64,000 nt of DNA from CAIWHR01 sp963811685 (GTDB taxonomy: Bacteria; Pseudomonadota; Gammaproteobacteria; Burkholderiales; Casimicrobiaceae): the NCBI GenBank assembly GCA_963811685.1, contig CAWESK010000007.1, forward strand, positions 124,001-188,000, written 5' to 3'. The notes below the pieces were generated by a model. It saw only the letters and a program-made list of their open reading frames with translations. It made no database searches and was not told the origin of the DNA. The translations under genes and the position numbers were made by a program. Below are positions 8,680-18,984 of the stretch, in pieces (position 1 is the stretch's first letter; each line of letters starts with the position of its first letter).

Positions 8680-8847
8680 TTACGTGGCGACCACGCGGCC
8701 GACCAGCAGCAATCCCAGCAGCACCAGCAGCGCGGCGCCGGTGATGCCGCTCGGGTAGTAGCCCCATTCGCGGCTGTAGGGCCATGCAGGCAACGCGCCC
8801 AGCAGCACGAGCGTGAGGGCGATGAGCAAGATCGTAAGGACGGACAT
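8680..8847 (-). CDS. DUF3309 family small membrane protein (copy 1)
   Basis: 55 residues, too short for many ORF callers. It begins MSVLTILLIALTLVLLGALP, followed by AWPYSREWGYYPSGITGAAL and a second hydrophobic stretch. The central WPYSRxWGYxPSG motif is diagnostic of DUF3309, a tiny two-segment membrane protein family. A close paralogue is encoded at 19931-20089. Function unknown. Confidence 0.85.
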   Translation of the reverse strand: MSVLTILLIALTLVLLGALPAWPYSREWGYYPSGITGAALLVLLGLLLVGRVVAT

Positions 8848-8976
8848 GGCGATTTCCTGGCGCTTGTGCCGCCCCGCACCGTCATTTTGCGCCGTCCCGA
8901 TGAACGCGATGTAAGCGCGACGCCCACGGATGCGTCGGTGACGCTCCGAAAGGGGATTTTGGATGCCCGCGCCGGG

Positions 8977-10779
8977 TCAGCTCACCGCGCCGGTCGTGGA
9001 ACCGGCGTCGTCGATCGCCTGGCGGCAACGCGAAGCGAGGGCCTCGATCGAGTACGGCTTGTGGAGGAGGCGCGCCTCGGGGACCGGCTGTCCTGCCCTT
9101 GTCGTCAGGTGCCGCGTATATCCGCTCGTGAAGAGCACGGGCAGGCGTGGCTTCGTCCGCGAGAGCACCTCGCCGAGATCGGCTCCGCTCATGCCGCCGG
9201 GCAGCACCACGTCGGTGACCACCAGATCGATGCTCGGACGCTCCGGATCGGTGAGAATTCGCAGCGCCGCGCGCGCATCCGCGGCCTCGACGACGCGATA
9301 CCCCAGGTCCTCGAGCACCGTGACGCCGACGCGGCGCACGCTTTCGTCATCGTCGACCAGCAGGATCGTTTCGCCGGGCCGCGCCGCAGGAGGCCCGTCG
9401 GCGTCGCGGCGGGTCGTCAGGGTCGTCTCGCGGGTGCCTGCCTCGCTCGAAGTCGACCCCGGAAGATAGATCCTGACCGTGGTGCCGCGACCGAGCTCGC
9501 TGTCGATGCGAACGTGCCCGCCCGACTGCTTCACGAACCCATAGACCATCGACAAGCCGAGTCCCGACCCGCGGCCGGTGTCCTTGGTCGTGAAGAAGGG
9601 CTCGAACACGCGGTCGAGATGCTCGGGGGCGATGCCGACGCCGGTATCGACGACGTCGATGAGGACATACGCGCCGGGCGCGAGATCGTCGGGGACGTTC
9701 TCGCGGTATTCGATGTTGGCGGTGGCGATGCGCAGCCACCCGCCCCGCGGCATCGCGTCGCGCGCGTTGACGACGAGATTGAGCAGCACGCTTTCGAGCT
9801 GGCTGCGGTCGGCGAAGACCAGCGCGCCGCCTTCGGCCAGCGCCGTTTCGACGACGATCGTCGCCCCCAGCGCGCGGTCGATGATCTCGGTCATGTCGAC
9901 GACCAGCGCGTTGACGTCGAGCGTCGTCGGCGCAAGCGGTTGCTGGCGCCCGAACGCCAGCAGGCGCTGTACGAGGCTCTTCGCGCTCAGCGCCGCGCGC
10001 TGCGCGGCGGCCGTCACGCGCTCGGCCAGCGCGCGCGACTCGCGGCTCGCGCCATCGGCAGCGCCGCGCTGCAGCGTGATATGGATGATCTCGAGGCTCC
10101 CCATGATCACCTGCAGGATGTTGTTGAAGTCGTGCGCGATGCCGCCGGTGAGCTGGCCCACGGCCTCCATCTTCTGCGACTGGTTGAGGCGTGATTCGGC
10201 CTCGACGCGGCGCGCCGCTTCGGCCTCGAGCTCCGCGGTCCGGTCGCGCACGCGCCGCTCGAGCACCTGGTTCATCTGCTCGAGCTCCTGCTTCGCGGCT
10301 TCGAGCGCCGCCTCGGTCGCCTTGCGGCCGGTGATGTCGAGATCGACGCCGCTGTAGCGCACCGGCGTTCCATGGCGATCGCGGATGACGCGCCCGCGGC
10401 CGAAGATCCAGCGCAAGTTGCCGTCGGGACGGATGATCCGGTATTCGATTTCATAGGTGTCGCCGCCGCCGTCGAGCGCGTCGCGAAAGCCGGCGATCAC
10501 GCGGTCGCGATCTGCCGGATGGCGCAGCGCACGGATCACGTCGACCGGCACGCTGTCGCTCGTCGGCTCGAGGCCCATGATCCGGAAGAACTGGGCGGTG
10601 CCCCGCACGCGCTGGGTCGTGAGATCGATGCTCCAGACGCCGACCCCCGCCGACTCCTCGGCCAGGGCGAGCGCCTCGCGATGGAAGGCGTCATCGGCGG
10701 GAAGGCCGCTCGGCGCTTCGGCCGGGGCGGGTCGCACCCTACCTTCGGGAATTTCATTCGCGCCGCGCGCCATCGTCAA
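8977..10779 (-). CDS. PAS-domain hybrid sensor histidine kinase with C-terminal receiver
   Basis: A 600-residue soluble hybrid kinase without membrane segments. Domain order: PAS/PAC (about 35-155, ending SGVDLDITGRKATE), a coiled coil (about 156-200), HisKA with phospho-acceptor His216 in GGIAHDFNNIL, HATPase with NARDAMPRGG, DTGVGIAPEH and GSGLGLSMVYGF, and a receiver (about 470-595) with ILLVDDDE, the acceptor Asp in VVTDVVLPGG, and FTSGY. The order is typical of PAS hybrid kinases that sense a cytoplasmic cue. It is divergent from the sugar ABC operon, with only 53 bases between the start codons, so a shared control region is likely. Confidence 0.93.
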   Translation of the reverse strand: MTMARGANEIPEGRVRPAPAEAPSGLPADDAFHREALALAEESAGVGVWSIDLTTQRVRGTAQFFRIMGLEPTSDSVPVDVIRALRHPADRDRVIAGFRDALDGGGDTYEIEYRIIRPDGNLRWIFGRGRVIRDRHGTPVRYSGVDLDITGRKATEAALEAAKQELEQMNQVLERRVRDRTAELEAEAARRVEAESRLNQSQKMEAVGQLTGGIAHDFNNILQVIMGSLEIIHITLQRGAADGASRESRALAERVTAAAQRAALSAKSLVQRLLAFGRQQPLAPTTLDVNALVVDMTEIIDRALGATIVVETALAEGGALVFADRSQLESVLLNLVVNARDAMPRGGWLRIATANIEYRENVPDDLAPGAYVLIDVVDTGVGIAPEHLDRVFEPFFTTKDTGRGSGLGLSMVYGFVKQSGGHVRIDSELGRGTTVRIYLPGSTSSEAGTRETTLTTRRDADGPPAARPGETILLVDDDESVRRVGVTVLEDLGYRVVEAADARAALRILTDPERPSIDLVVTDVVLPGGMSGADLGEVLSRTKPRLPVLFTSGYTRHLTTRAGQPVPEARLLHKPYSIEALASRCRQAIDDAGSTTGAVS

Positions 10780-10832
10780 ACGACTCCGGGCTCAAGGTGT
10801 GGCAGGACGATACCGGCGATACTATTGAAACG

Positions 10833-12143
10833 ATGCCGCGTTGTAAAATGCCGGGCCGCGCGCTGCGCGCGCCCTGGCGGCAGATCGTCGACATGCTAGC
10901 GGGCCTCATCGGTTGCCTCGCCTTGTTATCCATCGGCCACGCGTCCGCCGGCACGGGCCTGCTCGTCATCAATTCGAACAACACCGACCCGGCCCCGCGC
11001 GCCGCGTGGCAGGCGGTCGTCGATCGCTTCCAGCGCGAGAATCCCGACCTCAGCGTCGAGCTCAACGTCTACGACCACGAGAGCTACAAGAAAGCGATCC
11101 GCGGCTGGCTGACGAGCGCGCCGCCCGACGTCGTGTTCTGGTTCGCCGGCAACAGGATGCGGCAGTTCGTGACGCCCGGCTTGCTCGAGGATCTCAGCGA
11201 TCTCTACGACGCCGACGCCCGCGCGCGCATGCATCCGTCGGCGCTCGAGCTCGTGAGCCAGGGCGGACGGCAGTTCGGGGTTCCCTACACGTATTACCAG
11301 GTCGGCCTTTATTATCGGCGCGACGTGCTCGAAGCCGCCGGCATCGCCGAGGCGCCGCTCACGTTCGCGGAACTCGTCGGCGCCTGCGACAAGCTCAAGG
11401 CCGCCGGAATCGAGCCGTTCGCGATCGGCACGCGCGACCTGTGGCCGGCCGCCGCCTGGTTCGATTATCTCGACCTGCGCGAGAACGGCCACGCCTTCCA
11501 CATGGCGCTGATGCAGGGATCGGTCGCCTATACCGATCCGCGGGTGCGCGCCGTATTCGATCACTGGCGGACGCTGCTCGATCACGACTGCTTCAGTCAC
11601 GGCCACGCGTCGTCGAGCTGGCAGCAGAGCCAGGCGCTCGTGTACCAGGGGAAGGCAGCGATGATGCTGATCGGCAATTACATCGTCGCCAACTTCCCGT
11701 CCGAGATGCGCGAGCGGATGGAGTTCGCGCGCTTTCCGACGCTGCGGCCGGAGATCGGACGCTTCGAGGAAGCGCCGATGAATACGGTCCACGTCCCCGC
11801 GCGCGCGGTGAACAAGGAGGAAGCGCGGCGGTTCCTGCGGTTCGTCATGCGCGCCGACGTGCAGGAAGCGCTCAACAAGGCGATGCTGCAGCTGCCGGTG
11901 AACACGGACGCCGCGGTCGCCGATGACCGGTTCCTGTCGCAGGGCCGCGATCTCGTCAACCACGCGGAGCGGCTTTCGCAGTATTTCGACCGCGACACCA
12001 GCGAGGATCTGGCGACGATCGCGATGAAAGGCTTCCAGGAGTTCATGCTGCAGCCGCAGCGGCTCCCGGCGATCCTCGCGACGATCGAGCGCGCGCGCGA
12101 GCGGATCTACGGTCCGCTGCCACGCCGCGTCGCCTTCCGCTGA
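10833..12143 (+). CDS. Carbohydrate ABC transporter substrate-binding protein
   Basis: A family-1-type extracellular solute-binding protein. After a hydrophobic signal (MLAGLIGCLALLSIGHASAG, from 10893) come AWQAVVDRFQRENPDLSVEL, GVPYTYYQVGLYYRRDVLEAAG and GKAAMMLIGNYIV, typical of sugar receptors. Three starts are possible (GTG 10797, ATG 10833, ATG 10893); 10893 gives the most normal signal peptide, while 10833 is given here as the longer ATG form. It leads an operon with two permeases. The ligand is not predictable. Confidence 0.88.
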   Translation: MPRCKMPGRALRAPWRQIVDMLAGLIGCLALLSIGHASAGTGLLVINSNNTDPAPRAAWQAVVDRFQRENPDLSVELNVYDHESYKKAIRGWLTSAPPDVVFWFAGNRMRQFVTPGLLEDLSDLYDADARARMHPSALELVSQGGRQFGVPYTYYQVGLYYRRDVLEAAGIAEAPLTFAELVGACDKLKAAGIEPFAIGTRDLWPAAAWFDYLDLRENGHAFHMALMQGSVAYTDPRVRAVFDHWRTLLDHDCFSHGHASSSWQQSQALVYQGKAAMMLIGNYIVANFPSEMRERMEFARFPTLRPEIGRFEEAPMNTVHVPARAVNKEEARRFLRFVMRADVQEALNKAMLQLPVNTDAAVADDRFLSQGRDLVNHAERLSQYFDRDTSEDLATIAMKGFQEFMLQPQRLPAILATIERARERIYGPLPRRVAFR

Positions 12144-12154
12144 CGCCCGGCGCG

Positions 12155-13066
12155 ATGGACGACGGGCGCCGACGCGCGAGTCCCGGCATGCGCGCCGCGA
12201 CGGGCGCGCGCCACGCCGGGCTCTCGACGGCGATCCTGCTTGCGCCCGCGTGCTTGCTCTTCGCCGTGTTCGTCATCTACCCGATCTTCGCGAGCCTCCT
12301 GCTCTCGCTTCACGAATGGGATGGCGCCGGCGCGATGACCTTCGTCGGCCTCGACAACTACCGCGAGCTCGTCGCAGACCCGGTGTTCGCCAAGGCGCTG
12401 GCGAATAATCTGCGCTGGCTCGCCTGCTACGTCGTGGCGCCGTTCGCCGGCCTCGGGCTGGCCGTGATGCTGCAGCAGAGGGCGTTCGGCATGCGGCTCG
12501 CGCGCACGCTCTTCTTCATGCCGTTCGTCGTGAGCCAGGTGATCGTCGGCCTCGTCTTCGGCGCTTTTTTCAGCACGCGATTCGGATTGCTGAACGGGAT
12601 CCTGGACGCGATCGGCCTCCCGCCGGTGGCGCCGCTCGACAGCGAGACCTGGTCGCTCTACCCGATGATCGTCGCGGGGCTGTGGCCGCAGATCGCCTAT
12701 TGCTTCATCCTCTACCTGACCGGGCTCGCCACGCTCCCGCAGGAGACGATCGACGCCGCGCGTGTGGACGGCGCGCGCGGGCTGCCCCTGTTTCGTCACA
12801 TCGTGCTGCCGCAGCTTCGCGGCATTCACTACATCGTCGCGATGGTCTGCGCAGTCGCCGCGCTGCGGAGCTTCGACTACGTGGTGATCATGACGCTGGG
12901 CGGTCCCTACGACAGCTCGACGGTGCTCGCGTATTACATGTACGAGCAGACGTTCCTCGCTCAGCGCTACGGCTACGGGGCCGCGGTCGCCGTGGTGCTG
13001 CTGGCGCTGATGAGCGGGATCATCGCCACGCTGCTGTGGCACATGTTCCGGCGCGAGCGAGCGTAG
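12155..13066 (+). CDS. Sugar ABC transporter permease (MalF-like)
   Basis: A 303-residue inner-membrane permease with six predicted helices. The EAA-loop signature is DAARVDGARGLPLFRHIVLPQLR, preceded by TIDAARV, and the N-terminus reads LLAPACLLFAVFVIYPIFASLLLSL. It is the first of two permeases that would form the channel with the product of 13070-13921. It starts 11 bases after the binding-protein stop. Confidence 0.93.
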   Translation: MDDGRRRASPGMRAATGARHAGLSTAILLAPACLLFAVFVIYPIFASLLLSLHEWDGAGAMTFVGLDNYRELVADPVFAKALANNLRWLACYVVAPFAGLGLAVMLQQRAFGMRLARTLFFMPFVVSQVIVGLVFGAFFSTRFGLLNGILDAIGLPPVAPLDSETWSLYPMIVAGLWPQIAYCFILYLTGLATLPQETIDAARVDGARGLPLFRHIVLPQLRGIHYIVAMVCAVAALRSFDYVVIMTLGGPYDSSTVLAYYMYEQTFLAQRYGYGAAVAVVLLALMSGIIATLLWHMFRRERA

Positions 13067-13069
13067 CTC

Positions 13070-13921
13070 ATGTTTCCCGCGCCCATCGATCGCCGCCGCC
13101 CGCTCGTCCGCGCGGCCTACGTCGCGGCGGTCGCGGTTTGTCTCGTCGTCTGGCTGCTGCCGCTCGCCGGCGTCGTGCTCACGTCGCTGCACTCGCCGGA
13201 CGACCTCAACCGCGGCGAGCTGTGGACATGGCCGCGGCAGGTGCAATGGTCGAACTTCGCGACGGTCCTCGGCGAGTCCAGGATGCCGGGCTTCGTCGCG
13301 AACAGCCTGTTCGTCACGTTGCCGACGGTGGCCGCGACCGTGCTCATCTCGGCGATGGCGGGCTTTGCGCTCGGCAAGCACGCCTTTCCCGGCAACCGGA
13401 TGCTGCTGGCGGTGTTCGTGGCCGGCAACCTCGTGCCCTTCCAGGTGCTGATGATTCCCGTGCGCGACCTCATGCTGGCGTTGCGCCTCTACGACACGCG
13501 CTTCGCGCTGATCCTGTTCCACACGGCGTTCCAGACCGGGTTCTGCACGCTGTTCATGCGCAATTTCATCCGCGCGCTCCCGGACCCGCTGCTCGACGCC
13601 GCGCGTGTCGACGGCGCGGGCGAGCTGCGCGTCTTCTGGTTCGTCGTGCTGCCGCTCGTGCGTCCCGCGATGGCCGCGGTCGCCGTCCTCGTCTTCACGT
13701 TCGTGTGGAACGATTACTTCTGGTCGCTGGTCCTCGTCCAGTCGGACTCGATCCGCCCGGTGACCGCCGGGCTGCAGTCGCTGCGCGGCATGTGGCAGAC
13801 GTCCTGGAACCTGGTCGCGGCTGCCTCACTGCTTGCCGCCGTGCCGCCGGTGGCGGTGTTCTTCGCGATGCAACGCCACTTGATCGCCGGCCTCACCTAC
13901 ACGGCAGCGGTCGAGCGCTAG
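13070..13921 (+). CDS. Carbohydrate ABC transporter permease (MalG-like)
   Basis: A 283-residue second permease. The EAA loop is LLDAARVDGAGELRVFWFVVLP, and the protein has six predicted helices. It follows the MalF-like gene after 3 bases. The operon has no ATPase gene: the next gene is an unrelated small ORF. Import must therefore rely on an ATPase encoded elsewhere, as with MsmK/UgpC-type shared subunits in many bacteria. Confidence 0.93.
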   Translation: MFPAPIDRRRPLVRAAYVAAVAVCLVVWLLPLAGVVLTSLHSPDDLNRGELWTWPRQVQWSNFATVLGESRMPGFVANSLFVTLPTVAATVLISAMAGFALGKHAFPGNRMLLAVFVAGNLVPFQVLMIPVRDLMLALRLYDTRFALILFHTAFQTGFCTLFMRNFIRALPDPLLDAARVDGAGELRVFWFVVLPLVRPAMAAVAVLVFTFVWNDYFWSLVLVQSDSIRPVTAGLQSLRGMWQTSWNLVAAASLLAAVPPVAVFFAMQRHLIAGLTYTAAVER

Positions 13922-14105
13922 CCTCGTTGCCCTCGCAACGCCACTTGGCCGGTGGCAGAGCCGTCCTACAAGCGTTTGGGATGGCGTCCGGCTGCCGATT
14001 GCGGGAGGAACGACGACATTGCGGATGCTGTCGAGGGCGACCGCCCGCGGTTCGGCTTGGCGAGGCGGGGCGCGGATGTGGTCGCCGCAGCCGATCGGAG
14101 GACCC

Positions 14106-14291
14106 ATGAAGTCGATTCTCGATCCCACGTTCCGCTATGTGCCGAGCACGTCGACCGACGTGCGCAAGACGTTCTCGCGTATTCGCCGCGAAATGCAAAA
14201 GGCGGGTGCGGCGGGTACCCGGCCCCCCGGCGGCGACGAGTCGCGCGTGCTGCTCTTCTCGCGGCCGAAGGAAGCCGGCTCCGTACGCTAG
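14106..14291 (+). CDS. Small hypothetical protein upstream of ku
   Basis: 61 residues (MKSILDPTFRYVPSTSTDVR, then KTFSRIRREMQKAG and a Pro/Gly-rich tail). I recognise no domain. The ATG at 14106 is preceded by GGAGGACCC. It lies just upstream of another small gene and ku/ligD on the same strand and may be part of that transcript. Confidence 0.6.
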   Translation: MKSILDPTFRYVPSTSTDVRKTFSRIRREMQKAGAAGTRPPGGDESRVLLFSRPKEAGSVR

Positions 14292-14362
14292 TCACCACCG
14301 CGCCACCGCGGCGGCGGGGCGATGCGGGATTGGCCGCGGCAACCTGGCGGAGGAACGCAGTC

Positions 14363-14557
14363 ATGCTGATGTGCCCCGTTGATTTATCCGTTTGCGAGCG
14401 CGCCGGCTGCCGCGGCGATCTCTGCGAGCTCGCGGGGGTGTCGCCGCTCCTCCTCTGCTGGGAATGCGGCGCCGTCGAGGGCCGGGCGCACGGCGCGGAG
14501 GTCTGCGTCGTCTGCCTGCACACCTACCGGCCTACGCCGACCAGCGAAGGAACCTGA
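14363..14557 (+). CDS. Small cysteine-rich protein directly upstream of ku
   Basis: 64 residues with eight cysteines (MCPVDLSVCERAGCRGDLCE; LLCWECGAVEG; EVCVVCLHTYRP). The paired Cys spacing suggests one or two zinc-binding knuckles. A GGCGGAGGAACG ribosome site precedes the ATG. The stop is two bases before the ku start, so translation is probably coupled. No function is known; a link with DNA end joining rests on position only. Confidence 0.65.
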   Translation: MLMCPVDLSVCERAGCRGDLCELAGVSPLLLCWECGAVEGRAHGAEVCVVCLHTYRPTPTSEGT

Positions 14558-14559
14558 AC

Positions 14560-15506
14560 ATGGCGCGCGCGTTGTGGAAAGGGGCCATCTCGTTCGGCCT
14601 CGTCAACATCCCGGTCGAGCTCTATCCCGGCGGAGGATCGCAAGGCGTTCAAGTTCGCGATGCTGGACAAGCGCGACCTGTCGCCCGTCGGCTACAAGCG
14701 CTACAGCAAGACGTCCGGCAAGGAAGTTCCGTGGGAGAACATCGTCAAGGGCTACGAGTACGAGAAGGACCAGTACGTCGTGCTCTCCGACGAGGATTTC
14801 CGCCGCGCCAACGTGAAGGCGACGCAGACGATCGACATCCGCGCGTTCGTGGGCGCCGACGAGATTCCGGCGGAATACTTCGAGTCCCCGTACTACCTCG
14901 CGCCGGGTCCCCGCGGCGAGAAGGTGTACGCGCTGCTGCGCGAGACGTTGAAGAGCACGCAGCGCGTCGCGGTCGCGCGAGGTCGTGATCCGCACGACGC
15001 AGCATCTCGCGGCCGTCGTTCCCGACGGCCGCGCGCTGATGCTGATCACGCTGCGCTACCAGGACGAGCTGCGTCGCCGCGAGCGGGCTCGAGCTTCCGG
15101 CCGAAGGCGTGAAGTCCGCCGGCGTCGGCGCCAAGGAAGTGCGCTCGCGAAGCGCCTCGTCGACGACATGACCGAACACTGGAATCCCGCCGAATTCAAG
15201 GACACCTACCACGAGGACCTGATGGCGCGGATCAAGGAGAAGATCAAGCAGGGGCAAACGAAGGAAATCACCAAACCCGAAAGCGGCGAGGAGGGCGCGC
15301 CGCGCTCGGCGCAGATCATCGACCTCGCCGAGCTTCTGAAGAAGAGCCTCGGCAAGGCGACGCCGCCACGCAAGCGTTCGGCGCGCAGCGAAGCGCCGCC
15401 CGCCCGCAGCAAGCCGGCGTTGTCGGTCGTCGGCAGCGCGAAGTCCTCGGGGAAGCGCGTCGCCAAGAGCGCCGCGCGACCCGCCGCGCGGCGCAAGCGC
15501 GCGTAA
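14560..15506 (+). CDS. ku: Ku DNA-end-binding protein for non-homologous end joining (frame-disrupted)
   Basis: Bacterial Ku, a homodimeric ring that binds double-strand ends and recruits LigD. Conserved blocks in order are ARALWKGAISFGLVNIPVEL, FKFAMLDKRDLSPVGYKRYS, GYEYEKDQYVVLSDEDF, YYLAPGPRGEKVYALLRETL, VIRTTQHLAAVVPDGRAL and RLVDDMTEHWNPAEFKDTYH, then a Lys/Arg-rich tail of the kind that contacts DNA and ligase. The blocks fall in different frames, with single-base discrepancies near 14630, 14982, 15077 and 15148. One of these reverses another, so sequencing indels are more likely than true inactivation. The length is normal for the family. ligD follows ten bases later. Confidence 0.85.
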
Positions 15507-15516
15507 GGCGGTCGCC

Positions 15517-18202
15517 ATGGCGCTCGATACCTACCGCGCGAAACGAAATTTTCGGCGCACGCCGGAGCCTTCCGGGCGCAAGCGGAGCGCGACGCCGACG
15601 GGCCATTCGTTCGTCGTGCAGAAGCATGCGGCGAGCCATCTTCACTACGACTTTCGGCTGGAGCAGAACGGCGTCCTGCTGAGCTGGGCGATTCCCAAGG
15701 GGCCGAGCCTCGATCCCGCCGACAAGCGTCTCGCGATGCACGTCGAGGATCATCCGCTCGATTACGGCGGCTTCGAAGGCGTCATTCCCAAGGGCGAGTA
15801 CGGCGGCGGGACGGTGATGGTGTGGGACCGCGGCACGTGGACGCCCGAGGGCGATCCCGTCGCCGGCTACGCGAAGGGCGAGCTCAAGTTCACGCTCGAC
15901 GGCGAGAAGCTGAAGGGCGGTTGGGTGCTGGTGCGCACGCGCGGCAGCAAGTACGGCGGCAAGACAGGCGACAAGGCGTGGCTGCTGATCAAGGAACGCG
16001 ACGCCTACGCGCGGCCCGGAAACGGCGCCATCGTCGACGAGGCGCCGCGAGAGCGTGGTGACCGGTCGCGATCTCGACGCCATCGCACGACGCCCGCGCG
16101 CACGTGTGGCAATCGAAGCTCTCGGCCAAGGAAAACGTGCGCGCCGGCGCGATCGTCGCGCCCACGCCGCATTCGCCGAGCCGGCGCCAAGGCCGACGGC
16201 GCGCGCGGCGGTCGGCGGGAAGAAGGCGCCGATGCCGGCGTCGATAGCGCCGGTGCTCGCGACGCTCGTCGATCGCGCGCCCGCCGGCGACGACTGGATC
16301 AACGAGATCAAGTACGACGGTTACCGGATGATATGCCGCATCGAGCGCCGCCGCGCGCGCCTCGTGTCGCGCAACGGCAAGGATTGGACGCACGCATTCC
16401 CGACGGTGGCCCGGGATCTCGCCGCGCTGCCGGTTGCGAGCGCCTGGATCGACGGCGAGGTCGTGGTCCTCGACGCCGAGGGACGATCGAGCTTCCAGGC
16501 GCTGCAGAACGCGCTGACGGGCGCCGCCGGCGGGCGGCCTCGCGTTCTTCGCCTTCGATCTCGTGTATTGCGACGGCTACGATCTGCGCGGGGCGCCGCT
16601 CACCGAGCGCAAGCGGCGGTTGCACGAGATCGTCGGCAAGGGAGTGGGGACGGTCAGGCTCGGCCCCGAAGTGCGCGGCGGCAGCGGCGATTTCTTCCGC
16701 CAGGCGTGCGCGCTCGGGCTCGAAGGTGCGATCTGCAAGAAAGCCGATTCGGTCTACGCCGCCGGCACCCGCTCGCGCGACTGGGTGAAGGTGAAGTGCG
16801 TGCGCCGGCAGGAGATGGTCATCGGCGGCTTCACCGACCCGCAGGGTTCGCGCACGGGCTTCGGGGCGCTGCTGCTCGGCGTGTACGACGACGGCAAGCT
16901 TCGCTATGCGGGCAAGGTCGGCACCGGATTCGACGAGGCGACGCTGCGCAAGCTCGCGCCGGAGTTCAAGAAGCGGGAGCGCAAGGACGCCGCCGTTCGT
17001 GAATCCGCCGCGCGGATTCGAGGCGAAGCGCGCGCACTGGATGCGCCCCGATCTCGTCGCCGAGGTCGCGTTCACCGAATGGAGCGCGGACGGCGCGTTG
17101 CGTCATCCGTCGTTCCTGGGCCTGCGCCTCGACAAGAAGGCGACGGAGGTCGTGCGCGAGCGGGCAGCGAAGGCGTCCGGCAACGACGAGCGGCATGCGG
17201 CGGGCGCGACCCCGCGGCGGTCGACCGCGAAGCACGCGAGCGCAACGCGAACCGTCCGGAAGCCCACGGCCGGGAAGCCAACCGCCGGGAAGCCCGCGAC
17301 GCGAGCGGCCGAGAAGCCCGATCTCGTGGCCGGCATCGCGCTGTCGCATCCGGAAAAGGTCTACTTCCCGGAGGCCACGATCACCAAGCGCGATCTCGCC
17401 GAATATTACGCCGGCGTCGCGCCGCATCTGCTGCCGCACGTGGCGAAACGACCGCTCAGCCTCGTCCGCTGTCCCGACGGCTGGCCGCGACAGTGCTTCT
17501 ACCAGAAACACGCCGATCCGGCGCGTCAACAAGGCGGTGGCGCGGATCGAGGTGCCCGAAGGCAAGGGAACGGCGACCTATCTCACCGCGGGCTCGGCGG
17601 CGGCGCTCGTCGGGCTGGTGCAATGGGGCGTCATCGAGATGCATCCGTGGGGATCGCGCGCGCCGCGCCTCGATCGGCCCGATCGACTGATCTTCGATTT
17701 CGATCCCGACGCGACGTTCGAGTGGAAGGAGCTCGTCACCGCCGTCGGCCTTCTGCGCGCGCTGCTCGAAGAAATGAAGCTCGTCGGCTTCCTGAAGACC
17801 ACGGGCGGGAAGGGCCTGCACGTGGTCTTGCCGATTCGCCCGACGCTCGACTGGGACGACGCCAAGTCGTTCACCCGGGCGGTCGCCGATTTTCTCGTGC
17901 GCACGTTTCCCGACCGCTTTACCGCGACGATGGCGAAGGAGAAGCGAAAGGGCAAGATCTTCATCGATTATTTGCGCAACGCCGCGGGCGCGACGGCGAT
18001 CGCGCCGTACGCCGTCCGGGCGCGGGCCAACGCCCCGGTGGCGACGCCGATCGACTGGTCGGAGCTCGAGCGCGACGTGCGCTTCGATCACTTCAACTTG
18101 CGCAACGTGCCCGAGCGCCTTCGCCTGCGCCCCGATCCGTGGGCGAAATTCCTGGAGACCCGGCAGACGATCACCGCCGCGATGCGCAAGCGCCTCGCTT
18201 GA
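15517..18202 (+). CDS. ligD: Multidomain ATP-dependent DNA ligase LigD (frame-disrupted)
   Basis: End-joining ligase with three enzyme domains. The N-terminal 3'-phosphoesterase is recognised by FVVQKHAASHLHYDFRLE, WAIPKGPSLDP and GEYGGGTVMVWD (to about 16020). The central ligase has the nucleotidyl-lysine motif EIKYDGYRM (Lys codon at 16312) and an OB fold (VIGGFTDPQGSRTGFGALLL). The C-terminal primase-polymerase has DLIFDFDPD-like acidic residues at 17685-17712 and TTGGKGLHVVLPI. Frames change at least six times (clusters near 16050-16200, then near 16540, 16995 and 17520), yet every domain is complete. The PE-LIG-POL order is the common proteobacterial one. It is co-oriented with ku. Confidence 0.85.
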
Positions 18203-18216
18203 TTTGATGGGAATGC

Positions 18217-18891
18217 TCAGCGGCGGATAGTGGACGCGCGCCGGTTATCGCCTTCGGGGTCCAGCGTCAGCGGCAGTCCCGTCAGCGGATCAGCGTGCAT
18301 CCCGTACAGGCGGCGCTCGTTTTCCGCTTCCTCGACCGTGTAGGGGCGCGCGGAGCCATCCCAGCCCGTCCAGCCGTTGTCGCGCCAGCGCGAGGCGCGC
18401 TCGTCGATGTCGATGCCGCCGTTGGCGCGCAGGATTTCCGCCGCGCGATCCGCTCGCACGTCGTCGGCGCGCACGGTGACGAGCGCGCCGCCGCGGCGCA
18501 CGGCCTCGGCGTAGTACATCGCGTGTTCCTCGGGAACGCCCTCGTCGGTGAGCGCGCCGATCACGCCGCCGGCGACCGCTCCCGCGCTGGCGCCGGTCAG
18601 CCCGGCGAGGAGCGGCCCAGCGGCGACGACCGGGCCCAGCCCGGGAATCGCCAGCGCGACCATGCTCAGCACGACGCCCGCGGCACCGCCCACCAGTCCG
18701 CCGGTCACCGCGCCGGTGGCGGTATTCGAAGGCGCGTCGCTGCCGGGCAGCGCGTCGGGCTTGAATTCACCGGCGAGCGTGCTCGCGACGACACTCAACT
18801 CCTCTTCCCGGAACCCATCCTCCAGCAACGCCTGCGCGGCCCGCTGCGCCGCCCGGTAACCGTCGAACGATCCCACGACTGTCCTTGTCAT
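18217..18891 (-). CDS. General-stress-type protein with glycine-zipper insert
   Basis: A 224-residue protein. Its N-terminal domain (TRTVVGSFDGYRAAQRAAQALLEDGF) resembles the YflT/general-stress 17M domain. A Gly/Ala-rich membrane-active stretch follows (about residues 65-120), then an acidic C-terminal tail with repeated Arg/Trp-Asp. The start at 18891 matches where the conserved domain begins. It has the same plan as 7508-8065. It runs convergent to ligD; function unknown. Confidence 0.75.
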   Translation of the reverse strand: MTRTVVGSFDGYRAAQRAAQALLEDGFREEELSVVASTLAGEFKPDALPGSDAPSNTATGAVTGGLVGGAAGVVLSMVALAIPGLGPVVAAGPLLAGLTGASAGAVAGGVIGALTDEGVPEEHAMYYAEAVRRGGALVTVRADDVRADRAAEILRANGGIDIDERASRWRDNGWTGWDGSARPYTVEEAENERRLYGMHADPLTGLPLTLDPEGDNRRASTIRR

Positions 18892-18984
18892 CGAGAGCCT
18901 CCATTCGCAGCGTGCACGAACAAGCGACGCGGCCGGCGGCACTCTCGCCGCCGGCCCGCTTGAATTGCGCGTCGGCAAGCGCGC

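Noticed and set aside
12107..13522. 471-residue minus-strand open frame over the permease genes
   Set aside because: Antisense shadow in GC-rich coding DNA, with two well-supported permeases on the other strand.
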